A stretch of DNA of 20,414 nt from Botryllus schlosseri. Its lineage: Eukaryota > Chordata > Ascidiacea > Stolidobranchia > Styelidae. The notes beneath the pieces are model-generated. The model had not been told where the DNA came from. It saw nothing but the letters and a program-made list of their open reading frames with translations, and did not search any database. The DNA lies in the NCBI GenBank assembly GCA_000444245.1, contig ATSW01086709.1:1-20414 (forward strand). Reading direction: 5' to 3'. Positions 17,701-20,414 of this stretch are shown here, one piece after another. The stretch's first letter is position 1; each line of letters opens with the position of its first letter. A program made the position numbers and the translations under genes.

Positions 17701-18825
17701 CCGTTATAACACTTGCAATCCGACCGCCTCACAGAACTCCCAATACCAGAATCTTCCACAGACTCTGTCAAAAACTGTTGAACGCCTACCTTCTGACTTG
17801 AGTTCCGATAATCCCCATCCCTACAGACACCCATGTAACTCAGCAGGCATATCGACACTGGGCCGTTCTTGGTCTTCCCGACGTTTTCCACCGTGCAAAC
17901 AATTCTAAAGTAGAAATTCAACCAATCCAGTACAAACGGCTGTTTCCAGATGTACCAGTTGTTTTTGTACAGTATAACTTAAAATTGACTATCGCACGTG
18001 TTGGGCTGACTAATTCGATTCCAAACCGAGTTCAGGAAAGTACTGGAGTATCATTATCATGGCATAACAGTACGGAGACATGGAAAGTTCAAATATGCAC
18101 CTTTTATGCAAGTACAATGAAAATAATGCCAGTTATACATTACACTGGAGACAATTCGATGAAGGTATCAAAACTGCAATTCTCATGTGTAATATTTGCG
18201 CTACCTCTTTTTTAGATGCTGTGATAGTGATACGACTAATGAAGATTTCGAGGTTCTTAAGGTTTGAAGAAAGTATAAAAACTATAATTATCATGTATAT
18301 TATAACTCATAACTAGGGCGATTTTTTTTTGACATGTCAAAAAAGTCAAAATTAGGTCAAAATTGTAGCGTTAGGTCAAAAAATGGTCAAACTACTTCGT
18401 AAAGACAAGACAGTTGCAACTGAAATGAAGATAAGTAGTACAATTTTAACAATATGTGGGAAAACACCTAACTTGCATATGTTAGGTCAAATTTGGTCAA
18501 AATTAAGATTTTTCAGGTCAAAATCTACCGTTTTTTAGGTAAAAAAAATCGCCCTACTCATAATGAATTGAGACGTATTTAATATATATCCAGTGATACA
18601 AAAAAAAATGTCTCTCATTACCCGATTCAAATACCCAATGGACATACACGGAATGATTTCGCTGTACCTTGACGATTCTTGATAGCCATATTTTTCTATG
18701 TTACAATCCTCGTCGGCAACAGTGACTTTCACTTCTTCGCGGCCATCTCTGAATATCCTGCCAAAGTTTATGCCTTCTATCGTAATGGTGGTTCTGCCGC
18801 CGGGAGCCGCAGACTCTGGCGTAAA
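2594..18825 (-). CDS. PLXNA: Plexin (A-like) semaphorin receptor, 24 exons, 5' incomplete
   Basis: Spliced minus-strand gene. Exons (5' to 3'): 18825-18668, 17904-17790, 16658-16507, 15437-15336, 15231-15159, 14157-13963, 12562-12490, 12287-12142, 12075-11923, 11506-11281, 10810-10652, 10487-10325, 10217-10158, 9594-9453, 9383-9237, 8828-8672, 8414-8311, 8035-7920, 7863-7755, 4582-4490, 4421-4252, 3451-3239, 2909-2834, 2767-2594. All introns are GT-AG, and 3276 nt gives 1091 residues plus TAG. Order: IPT repeats (about 1-400), transmembrane helix (about 414-434), juxtamembrane helix ending [16 protein letters not shown], then the split GAP domain with the Rho-binding insert (about 689-790). 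The arginine-finger sites [18 protein letters not shown] (Arg616/617) and [13 protein letters not shown] (Arg942) are present. In the known family, semaphorin binding outside the cell activates this Rap/Ras GAP to steer axons and cells. [16 protein letters not shown] favours plexin-A over plexin-B. Full plexins are about 1800-2000 residues, so the Sema and first PSI domains lie outside the window. Residue numbers here count from the first visible codon. Confidence 0.95.
2768..2833 (-). other. 66-bp in-frame, stop-free intron (intron 23)
   Basis: Begins GTAAGT and ends TTTTTACAG. It is 22 codons long, in frame with both neighbours and without a stop. If kept in the mRNA it would add a hydrophobic 22-residue insert starting [10 protein letters not shown]. 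Removing it gives spacing close to other plexins, so I treat it as an intron. Confidence 0.85.
2834..2909 (-). CDS. PLXNA: Plexin exon 23: GAP C-terminal region
   Basis: One base plus 25 codons. The acceptor is CATTCCAG|C and the donor is ATG|GTAAGT. It encodes [20 protein letters not shown] and then RDESM, matching Y-Y-x-D-I-x-x-M-x-x-I-x-x-Q-D-M-x-x-x-L of other plexins. Confidence 0.95.
2910..3238 (-). other. Plexin intron 22, no further feature
   Basis: 329 bp, GTATGT to CCAG. AT-rich; no repeat or gene recognised. Confidence 0.7.
3239..3451 (-). CDS. PLXNA: Plexin exon 22: GAP domain, second arginine site
   Basis: One base, 70 codons, two bases. The acceptor is TATCGCAG|T. The donor is GTCAA|GTATGT, chosen because it restores the frame and spacing of W-V-x-x-Y-Y-x-x-I. 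It encodes (S)[19 protein letters not shown], then [15 protein letters not shown] and [20 protein letters not shown]. The arginine of L-P-L-R-F-W aligns with the third catalytic arginine of plexin GAP domains. Confidence 0.97.
3520..3835 (+). repeat. Dispersed repeat family D, copy D1
   Basis: Lies in plexin intron 21. It shares collinear words with the copies at 10866-11185 and 19195-19690: AAGTAGC near the start, CAAAACTACTTCAAGT, GTGATAC, ACAATTTCACT and CTACTTTATAAA. Edges are approximate. The many AAGTA and AGTAG words suggest an old hAT-type non-autonomous element, but no terminal repeat or target duplication could be fixed. Confidence 0.5.
4252..4421 (-). CDS. PLXNA: Plexin exon 21: GAP domain
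   Basis: Fifty-six codons plus two bases. The acceptor is CTCTTTCAG|GGC and the donor is AACAG|GTAAGG. It encodes [20 protein letters not shown], then [20 protein letters not shown] and [10 protein letters not shown]-x-Q-K-F-V-x-D-L-F-E-T-I-F and L-P-L-A-I-K are conserved plexin blocks. Confidence 0.97.
4490..4582 (-). CDS. PLXNA: Plexin exon 20: second GAP half begins
   Basis: Thirty-one codons, phase 0 at both ends. The acceptor is TCATGCAG|ATG and the donor is AAG|GTTTGT. It encodes [18 protein letters not shown] and then [19 protein letters not shown]-x-T-R-L-L-A-T-K is nearly invariant in plexins. The intron before it carries the nested transposons at 4721-7246. Confidence 0.97.
4713..4720. 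repeat. Target duplication of B1, left (GCAAGAAG)
   Basis: A perfect 8-bp match to 7247-7254, flanking the family B element. Confidence 0.9.
4733..5238. mobile_element. hAT-type MITE, family A, copy A2, inserted in B1's terminal repeat
   Basis: Begins TAGGGCTGGGCA and ends TGCCCAGCCCTA. It is flanked by perfect 8-bp duplications GTTGTAAC (4725-4732 and 5239-5246), which are bases 5-12 of the B1 terminal repeat. 506 bp, non-coding, rich in ATTCGAGTA and ACTCGA words near its ends. It must be younger than B1. Confidence 0.95.
5912..6394. mobile_element. Short non-autonomous DNA element inserted in B1
   Basis: Flanked by perfect 8-bp duplications ATTGTACA (5904-5911 and 6395-6402). Ends GTGGGGCTGTTC and GAACAGCCAT form a short imperfect inverted repeat. 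483 bp, AT-rich, with two internal copies of a CTCAATTCCAAC word (around 5992 and 6124). The 8-bp duplication suggests a hAT-type element; no coding sequence. Confidence 0.75.
6509..6888 (-). pseudogene. hAT transposase remnant (C-terminal dimerisation region)
   Basis: At 6649-6509 the minus strand reads [15 protein letters not shown], then [20 protein letters not shown] and [11 protein letters not shown], followed by TGA. This is the S-x-P-V-E-R-V-F-S-x-x-G-x-I-x-x-P-x-R block of the hAT dimerisation domain. Upstream, 6888-6655 is open and includes [19 protein letters not shown] then VDLKAMI, reminiscent of the region just after the BED finger in hAT transposases. The two parts are in different frames, and the large catalytic middle is absent. 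It is a non-functional internal-deletion derivative. The C-terminal call is firm; the N-terminal part is a weak resemblance. Confidence 0.8.
7050..7246. repeat. Subterminal GACTCGAGTC array of B1
   Basis: Repeated, often overlapping copies of (T)GACTCGAGTC and GAGTCGAGTC in both orientations; the same words occur at 5250-5430 near the other end. Subterminal repeats of this kind are known transposase-binding sites in hAT elements, which is my inferred role. Confidence 0.8.
7247..7254. repeat. Target duplication of B1, right (GCAAGAAG)
   Basis: Perfect match to 4713-4720. Confidence 0.9.
7255..7754 (-). other. 5' part of plexin intron 19, no further feature
   Basis: Unique-looking intron sequence between the donor at 7754 and the B1 element. 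No repeat or gene recognised. Confidence 0.6.
7755..7863 (-). CDS. PLXNA: Plexin exon 19: linker to the second GAP half
   Basis: One base plus 36 codons. The acceptor is CTCGCAG|A and the donor is TTG|GTGAGT. It encodes [20 protein letters not shown] and then [16 protein letters not shown]. The final K-K-P-F-H-L aligns with the plexin V-K-x-W-H-L stretch. The acceptor has a poor pyrimidine tract, as is common in very short introns. Confidence 0.9.
7864..7919 (-). other. 56-bp intron (intron 18)
   Basis: Starts GTTAGT and ends CGCAG. It is the shortest intron of the gene. It has no stop in the frame of the downstream exon, so exons 18 and 19 can look like one long open frame (about 7659-8273), but there exon 18 would be read out of frame. 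Confidence 0.85.
7920..8035 (-). CDS. PLXNA: Plexin exon 18: end of Rho-binding domain and linker
   Basis: Thirty-eight codons plus two bases. The acceptor is TTATCGATAG|GTT, chosen over the later TAG (before TC) because it keeps the 11-residue block [11 protein letters not shown] aligned with the plexin V-x-D-x-x-x-V-x-x-V-P. The donor is TCCAG|GTTAGT. The rest is a Ser/Gly/Arg-rich linker ([19 protein letters not shown]) with MTYNGSGS, which echoes the R-Y-T-G-S-P-D motif of other plexins. Confidence 0.9.
8096..8177. mobile_element. Family B miniature relic, copy B2
   Basis: Starts CAGGGTTGTAATGACTC and ends GACTTGGTTACAACTTTG. Both match the ends of family B, although the final CCCTG has decayed. 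The flanks CTCACTAC and CTCACTTG agree at 6 of 8 positions. Only 82 bp remain, in plexin intron 17. Confidence 0.75.
8311..8414 (-). CDS. PLXNA: Plexin exon 17: Rho-binding domain
   Basis: Two bases plus 34 codons. The acceptor is CTGTGTAG|AA and the donor is AAG|GTAACT. It encodes [20 protein letters not shown] and then [14 protein letters not shown], matching the plexin L-x-D-E-D-x-T-x-x-x-x-x-x-W-x-R-L-N-T-L-x-H-Y block. Confidence 0.95.
8672..8828 (-). CDS. PLXNA: Plexin exon 16: Rho-GTPase-binding domain
   Basis: Fifty-two codons plus one base. The acceptor is CATTTCAG|ACG and the donor is CTTG|GTGAGT. It encodes [18 protein letters not shown] then [21 protein letters not shown]-x-V-L-x-C-D-T-I-T-Q-x-K-E-K-I is the signature of the ubiquitin-like Rho-binding insert (Rac, Rnd and RhoD partners in the family). 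Confidence 0.96.
8829..9236 (-). other. Plexin intron 15, no further feature
   Basis: 408 bp from GTGCGT to TTTCAG. No repeat with definable ends seen. Confidence 0.6.
9237..9383 (-). CDS. PLXNA: Plexin exon 15: GAP domain before the Rho-binding insert
   Basis: Forty-nine codons, phase 0 at both ends. The acceptor is TTCGGCAG|GAT and the donor is CTG|GTGCGT. It encodes [14 protein letters not shown], then [20 protein letters not shown] and [14 protein letters not shown]-x-L-F, K-G-P-x-D-A-I-T-G and Y-S-L-x-x-D-K-L-x-R-Q are near-invariant plexin blocks. Confidence 0.97.
9453..9594 (-). CDS. PLXNA: Plexin exon 14: GAP arginine-finger exon
   Basis: One base plus 47 codons. The acceptor is CCTTGCAG|G and the donor is CAG|GTAACT. 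It encodes [18 protein letters not shown] and then [20 protein letters not shown]. The two arginines (codons AGA AGA at 9524-9519) align with the first pair of catalytic arginines of plexin GAP domains. The GAP function therefore looks intact here. Confidence 0.97.
9719..10126. mobile_element. Degraded family A MITE, copy A3
   Basis: Begins TAGTGCTCGCCACTATGATT and ends GCAGCCATGGTGCTA, eroded versions of the family A ends. Further collinear matches are CGAATAGTAA, TTTTTGAGTAC and CGTCGTAATGAAGG. No target duplication is left (GTGCGAAT and ATATGAAA). It fills most of plexin intron 13. A short open frame at 9694-9909 lies in this repeat. Confidence 0.7.
10158..10217 (-). CDS. PLXNA: Plexin exon 13: GAP domain, short exon
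   Basis: Sixty bases. The acceptor is TTTACAG|A and the donor is ACCAG|GTCGGT. It encodes [19 protein letters not shown], matching the plexin G-N-V-A-S-L-I-M-x-x-L-Q-x-x-L-E-Y-A-T block. The exon length is a multiple of three. Confidence 0.95.
10325..10487 (-). CDS. PLXNA: Plexin exon 12: GAP domain
   Basis: Two bases, 53 codons, two bases. The acceptor is TTTATAG|CT rather than the CAG eight bases further in, because only TAG keeps the frame with exon 11. The donor is GACAG|GTTACT. It encodes [20 protein letters not shown] and then [20 protein letters not shown], matching the plexin L-x-x-N-K-x-F-L-x-x-F-I-x-x-L-E-x-Q-x-x-F-x-x-R-D-R block. Confidence 0.95.
10652..10810 (-). CDS. PLXNA: Plexin exon 11: start of the cytoplasmic GAP domain
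   Basis: Two bases, 52 codons, one base. The acceptor is CATTTTCAG|CT and the donor is TACA|GTGAGT. It encodes [20 protein letters not shown], then [16 protein letters not shown] and [21 protein letters not shown] and Y-x-M-R-V-L-F-P are diagnostic plexin residues at the N-terminal edge of the GAP-like domain. Confidence 0.97.
10866..11185 (+). repeat. Dispersed repeat family D, copy D2
   Basis: Lies in plexin intron 10. Shares CAGAAGTAGCCATTTCCAGA, AGTAGATTAGGTCGAGG and CAAAACTACT with copy D3 in the same order. Edges are approximate; strongly eroded. Confidence 0.5.
11281..11506 (-). CDS. PLXNA: Plexin exon 10: transmembrane helix and juxtamembrane segment
   Basis: Seventy-five codons plus one base. 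The acceptor is CCTGGCAG|GTC and the donor is AGAAG|GTACAA. It finishes the last IPT strand ([15 protein letters not shown]). It then encodes a helix of about 21 hydrophobic residues ([20 protein letters not shown]), a basic stop-transfer segment KRAGKK, and a charged amphipathic helix ending [10 protein letters not shown]. In the plexin family this juxtamembrane helix takes part in dimer-dependent activation. Confidence 0.97.
11507..11922 (-). other. Plexin intron 9, no further feature
   Basis: 416 bp from GTAAGT to CTGGCAG. Contains a short TATATGTATGTATATA run near 11690-11705; nothing else recognised. Confidence 0.6.
11923..12075 (-). CDS. PLXNA: Plexin exon 9: last IPT repeat
   Basis: Fifty-one codons, phase 0 at both ends. 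The acceptor is CTCCCAG|GGT and the donor is GAG|GTAAGT. It encodes [15 protein letters not shown], then [13 protein letters not shown] and [17 protein letters not shown]. The V-x-I-G-x-x-x-C, L-x-C-x-x-P and G-x-H-x-V elements line up with the membrane-proximal IPT repeat of A-type plexins. Confidence 0.95.
12142..12287 (-). CDS. PLXNA: Plexin exon 8: end of one IPT repeat, start of the last
   Basis: Two bases plus 48 codons. The acceptor is TTACACCAG|GC and the donor is ACT|GTGAGT. It encodes [20 protein letters not shown] and then [16 protein letters not shown] and [10 protein letters not shown]. The Y-x-x-x-P strand and a G-x-x-I-x-I-x-G stretch completed by the next exon match the last plexin IPT repeat. 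An N-glycosylation sequon (NYT) is present. Confidence 0.93.
12490..12562 (-). CDS. PLXNA: Plexin exon 7: IPT cysteine segment
   Basis: Twenty-four codons plus one base. The acceptor is TTTTCCAG|GAA and the donor is ATAG|GTGAGA. It encodes [19 protein letters not shown] then TGQRI. The T-R-M-C-x-S-P strand is the usual I-x-C-x-x-P element of an IPT repeat. Confidence 0.9.
12563..13292 (-). other. 3' part of plexin intron 6, no gene or repeat recognised
   Basis: Lies between the fold-back element and exon 7. Open frames on either strand here are short and without recognisable domains. Confidence 0.5.
13293..13862. mobile_element. 570-bp fold-back (long inverted repeat) element with TA flanks
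   Basis: Starts GATAACTAACCTA and ends with its reverse complement (one mismatch further in). It is flanked by TA at 13291-13292 and 13863-13864. The two arms of about 270 bp are inverted copies along almost their whole length: CGTCACGCTTGCTTGCTCGG in the left arm is matched exactly in the right arm, as is the block containing GAACGCAACGTAATTGCCAA. The arms meet near 13575. The element lies in plexin intron 6, so its transcript can fold into one long hairpin. TA flanks suggest mobilisation by a mariner/Tc1-type transposase; no coding sequence. Confidence 0.88.
13963..14157 (-). CDS. PLXNA: Plexin exon 6: IPT repeat boundary
   Basis: Sixty-five codons, phase 0 at both ends. The acceptor is TTTGCAG|GTG and the donor is CGG|GTACGT. 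It encodes [18 protein letters not shown], then the GG turn in [18 protein letters not shown] and [12 protein letters not shown]. The F-x-Y strand followed by an S-GG-x-x-x-x-V-x-G-x-N-L-D motif matches the third IPT repeat of plexins. Confidence 0.93.
14473..14988. mobile_element. hAT non-autonomous element, family B, copy B3
   Basis: Starts CAGGGTTGTAATGACTCGAG and ends GACTTGGTCGCAACCCTG. Flanking octamers TCATTCAT (14465-14472) and TCATCCAT (14989-14996) agree at 7 of 8. It is 516 bp, in the opposite orientation to B1, and keeps the subterminal GACTCGAGTC-like words but no transposase. It lies in plexin intron 5. An open frame at 14799-15005 is only repeat sequence. Confidence 0.9.
15159..15231 (-). 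CDS. PLXNA: Plexin exon 5: basic linker and IPT strand
   Basis: One base plus 24 codons. The acceptor is GCATTTCAG|A; the donor AAG|GTGGTG is weak. It encodes [18 protein letters not shown] then MDAPVK, which runs into [12 protein letters not shown] of the next exon. That is the last strand of the repeat and the link to the following one. The run RRKRLRR fits a furin-type cleavage consensus. Confidence 0.77.
15336..15437 (-). CDS. PLXNA: Plexin exon 4: basic, frame-neutral exon in an IPT repeat
   Basis: The exon is 102 bases, a multiple of three, with the same phase on both sides. The acceptor is TTTGGCAG|C and the donor is CGCAG|GTTTGT. It encodes [19 protein letters not shown] followed by a basic run with R-T-R-R and H-R-R. 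The F-K-C-x-x-x-C stretch fits the I-x-C-x-x-x strand expected here in an IPT repeat, so I think it is real. It is the shortest on homology of all exons, and because it is frame-neutral it could be a cassette exon. Confidence 0.72.
15719..16217. mobile_element. Old hAT-type element, family G
   Basis: Left end TGGTGGTTCCCAACC and right end CGGGAATCACTG form an imperfect inverted repeat resembling the CAGTGGTTCCCAACC ends of Charlie-like hAT elements. The flanks ATCTAGAT and GTCTAGTT agree at 6 of 8 positions. 499 bp with no transposase, in plexin intron 3. Confidence 0.65.
16218..16506 (-). other. 5' part of plexin intron 3, possible repeat end
   Basis: Around 16335-16373 the sequence ends GGACAGTAGGACAACCCTGG, which looks like another CAGGG-type transposon terminus. 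No matching left end or target duplication was found. Confidence 0.3.
16507..16658 (-). CDS. PLXNA: Plexin exon 3: IPT repeat opening
   Basis: Fifty codons plus two bases. The acceptor is TTTCAG|TTC and the donor is GTCAG|GTGAGA. It encodes [19 protein letters not shown] and then [15 protein letters not shown] and [11 protein letters not shown]. The P-x-G-x-x-GG-x-x-I-T-x-x-G-x-x-L core and the I-G-x-x-x-C strand are typical of plexin IPT repeats. Confidence 0.9.
16659..17789 (-). other. Plexin intron 2, no gene or repeat recognised
   Basis: 1131 bp from GTAGGC to TTTCAG. An 83-codon plus-strand open frame at 17041-17292 is lysine- and arginine-rich and matches no family I know, so I do not call it. 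Confidence 0.5.
17790..17904 (-). CDS. PLXNA: Plexin exon 2: IPT repeat, second half
   Basis: One base completing the split codon, then 38 codons. The acceptor is CTTTAG|A and the donor is AAG|GTAGGC. It encodes (R)[18 protein letters not shown] and so on, the R-I-V-C strand that closes the first IPT repeat in plexins. It has two further cysteines (CLLSYMGVC) and ends on a complete codon. Confidence 0.88.
17905..18313 (-). other. 3' part of plexin intron 1, no feature recognised
   Basis: AT-rich sequence between exon 2 and the MITE at 18314. Short open frames only. Confidence 0.5.
18314..18556. mobile_element. hAT-type MITE, family E
   Basis: Starts TAGGGCGATTTTTTTT and ends AAAAAAAATCGCCCTA, a perfect 16-bp inverted repeat. 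The flanks CTCATAAC (18306-18313) and CTCATAAT (18557-18564) agree at 7 of 8. The 243-bp interior has scattered TTAGGTCAAA and GGTCAAAAT words. Lies in plexin intron 1. Confidence 0.88.
18668..18825 (-). CDS. PLXNA: Plexin exon 1 of 24 visible: start of an IPT repeat
   Basis: Fifty-two codons plus two bases. The acceptor is a pyrimidine-rich tract ending TTTTCAG before TTT; the donor is TCAAG|GTACAG. It encodes the opening of an IPT/TIG repeat: FTPES, then the GG turn in [14 protein letters not shown], and later the conserved VTVADEDC. This matches the plexin pattern in which a GG-T-x-T-I-x-G-x-N-x-G stretch precedes a strand with a cysteine. It is the most 5' exon I can support. Its start assumes a phase-0 acceptor, which keeps the whole reading frame consistent. 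Confidence 0.87.
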
Positions 18826-19194
18826 CTGAAAACGAAACTTGTCGTAAGACGTACGATATGGAATCCATGCTAATCGACTGACTCGGAATAAAGCATAGGC
18901 TATGATTCAGTTGGATCCATTTCATGGTAGTACGCTACATCGAAGCCGTGTTCCGTACTATACCATCGCCCAGATTAGTAGAATTGGATTTGGATTTGAG
19001 TTTTTTACACCCGGACTGAGGTAGATAGCAGAATCAGACTCGGGTTTGAATAAGACATAGAACTGAATTTGAAGTAACAAACACCACCCAAAACATTTCA
19101 ATCCGGACTTTGCTCGAATAAAAATGCCGGTTTCGCTGCATCCACAGCAGTAGTACAAAGCTTGGAGCATAACGCCAACCAGAATTTATCTTTT
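18826..19194 (-). other. Sequence upstream of the first visible plexin exon
   Basis: Ends in a good acceptor (CGTTTTCAG) and is therefore intron. I found no upstream plexin exon (Sema or PSI) here or further right in the window. Confidence 0.6.
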
Positions 19195-19690
19195 CAGGTA
19201 GTCAAAGTAGTCTAAATTGGTGCTCAACTACAATTACAAGTAAACATCCCAAATTTCAACTGAATTACATGTAGAAGTAGCAATTCCAAACACATGTCAA
19301 ACTATCAAGTAGAAGATCAAAAGTCTAAAAAGTACCAAAGTAGTTTCAAAGGGTAGATTGGGTCGAGGAGACACATATTGTTAACAGTCAATCGTAAGCG
19401 GCTACTCTTGAAATTTCATGATGCATATTCGCGGTGACGCAAAATTACTACGACACTAAAAGTATGCGCAGTTTTCGAAAAAAATAGTCAGGTACCGTGA
19501 TACAATGCCTTTTTTGTTGTCATAAAAATTTCACTAACAAATGTGATGCAGGCACACACCAAAACTACTTTATAAACCACAAAATCCAAAACGCAAAAAG
19601 TAAGTCGTCTCGCCTAAAAAACTTTACAACTAGGTAAAGACTATTTGAGTACTAGTAACAAGTAAAAGTACTTCGTTACTGTCTTACTGA
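19195..19690 (+). repeat. Dispersed repeat family D, copy D3 (longest)
   Basis: Shares GTAGAAGTAGCAATTCCAAA, GTAGATTGGGTCGAGG, ACCGTGATACAATG, AAATTTCACT and CAAAACTACTTTATAAA with the other D copies. It ends in a run of AGTAAC, AAGTAAAAGTAC and TTACTG words. Edges are approximate and no clear target duplication is visible. Confidence 0.55.
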
Positions 19691-20162
19691 CCATCTCTGA
19701 TTTGGACCATGGACTATATTCCCCAGACAACGTTTCATTAAATCTAAAGTGTTTAGGCTTCTCGCGAATGGATAGCGACAGCAAAAAATCCCAAGTGCAA
19801 AGTCCACACTGTCACAGTGTCAACAAGAACCGTCTCCAGACTTACGTAACGCCCTATTTATGGCATAACCCTGTCTCCCGACATCCCCGGACAAAAACAC
19901 ACCCACAAGTGTAAACACCACACAGTCACGGCCTAGATATCATCTCGTATAAGGATCACTGACACGTAAATCAAAACCTGACGTCACCGTAAAATTTCAT
20001 TGCGATATCAACTATTTCGAAAGCAAATATACACGGACATTCCAAGGGCAAGAACAATCACAGACGAGGTGAAAACGCCTGCATCAGCACGAGAGGAGGT
20101 CGGAAGCCGAGTAATTGTACTTTCCGGGGTATTCAAGTAAACATTGCACTACCGACACAAAC
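19691..20162. other. No gene or repeat recognised
   Basis: Intron or upstream sequence. A 70-codon plus-strand open frame (19702-19914) shows no domain. No plexin-like exon found on the minus strand. Confidence 0.5.
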
Positions 20163-20305
20163 TAAAATATTCTCAAAACTACTTGTTTTTTACAATTTGG
20201 ATTTTGAAAACTAGAAAGTAGTTTTGAGGTATATCTACATCACGTTTACGAGTGAAATTATCACAACAACTGGGCAAAACAGCCCCGTATCACGTTAACT
20301 GACTT
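20163..20305 (-). repeat. Dispersed repeat family D, inverted partial copy D4
   Basis: Its reverse complement reads AACGTGATACGGGGCTGTTT, then ATAATTTCACTCGTAA and CAAAACTACTTT and AAAATCCAAA. These are collinear with the second half of copy D3. Confidence 0.5.
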
Positions 20306-20364
20306 GGCCTTTAAGAATTATTGTATTCGGGTTCGGGGAAGAGTTTGCGTTTGAGGATATAGGG

Positions 20365-20414
20365 CAGGGTTGTAACCAAGTCACAAGGCTCCGAGTCACA
20401 AGTCAATCTCACTT
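20365..20414. mobile_element. Family B element, copy B4, cut by the window end
   Basis: Starts CAGGGTTGTAACCAAGTCAC, the same as the reconstructed left end of B1 and in the same orientation, and continues with CTCCGAGTCACAAGTCAATC. The rest lies outside the window. Confidence 0.85.

Noticed and set aside
18958-19170. Minus-strand open frame with CCGC and CFGWC, reminiscent of a plexin PSI domain
   Set aside because: The cysteine spacing after GWC is wrong, there is no matching donor and acceptor pair in the right phase, and neighbouring residues show no plexin similarity.

Overview
The window is animal nuclear DNA. It is dominated by one split gene on the minus strand, a plexin (semaphorin receptor). 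Twenty-four exons could be placed between 18825 (first exon visible, gene incomplete at its 5' side) and 2594 (stop codon). All introns are GT-AG. The exon lengths sum to 3276 bases, exactly 1092 codons including the stop, and every junction keeps phase. The product visible here is 1091 residues: roughly four IPT/TIG repeats, one transmembrane helix, a juxtamembrane helix, and the complete cytoplasmic plexin RasGAP-like domain with its inserted Rho-GTPase-binding domain. The Sema and first PSI domains are missing and should lie to the right of the window. The juxtamembrane and C-terminal sequence is closest to the plexin-A class. The host looks like an invertebrate (diverged plexin, introns as short as 56-66 bp, introns rich in short DNA transposons). 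I cannot name the phylum from this sequence alone.

Layout, left to right: 1-364 holds possible repeat debris; 365-1091 is a hAT-type MITE (family A) with a second, TA-flanked MITE inside it; 1092-2593 is 3' flank with nothing recognised; 2594-4582 holds the last five exons (GAP C-terminal half); 4583-7754 is one large intron filled mostly by a hAT transposon (family B, 4721-7246) with two younger elements inserted in it; 7755-10810 holds the remaining cytoplasmic exons; 11281-11506 is the transmembrane exon; 11923-18825 holds the IPT exons, separated by introns with a 570 bp fold-back element, further hAT elements and repeats; 18826-20414 is intron of the same gene or upstream sequence, ending in another truncated family B copy.

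Roughly a third of the window is recognisable transposon sequence. Nearly all of it is non-autonomous DNA-transposon material with hAT hallmarks (8-bp target duplications, CAGGG or TAGGG ends). The gene itself looks intact: both arginine-finger positions of the plexin GAP domain are present. I found no wholly new system. The points most worth a second look are the nested hAT locus with its transposase remnant, the fold-back element, an in-frame stop-free 66 bp intron in the GAP domain, and a frame-neutral exon adding a very basic loop with furin-like motifs to an IPT repeat.
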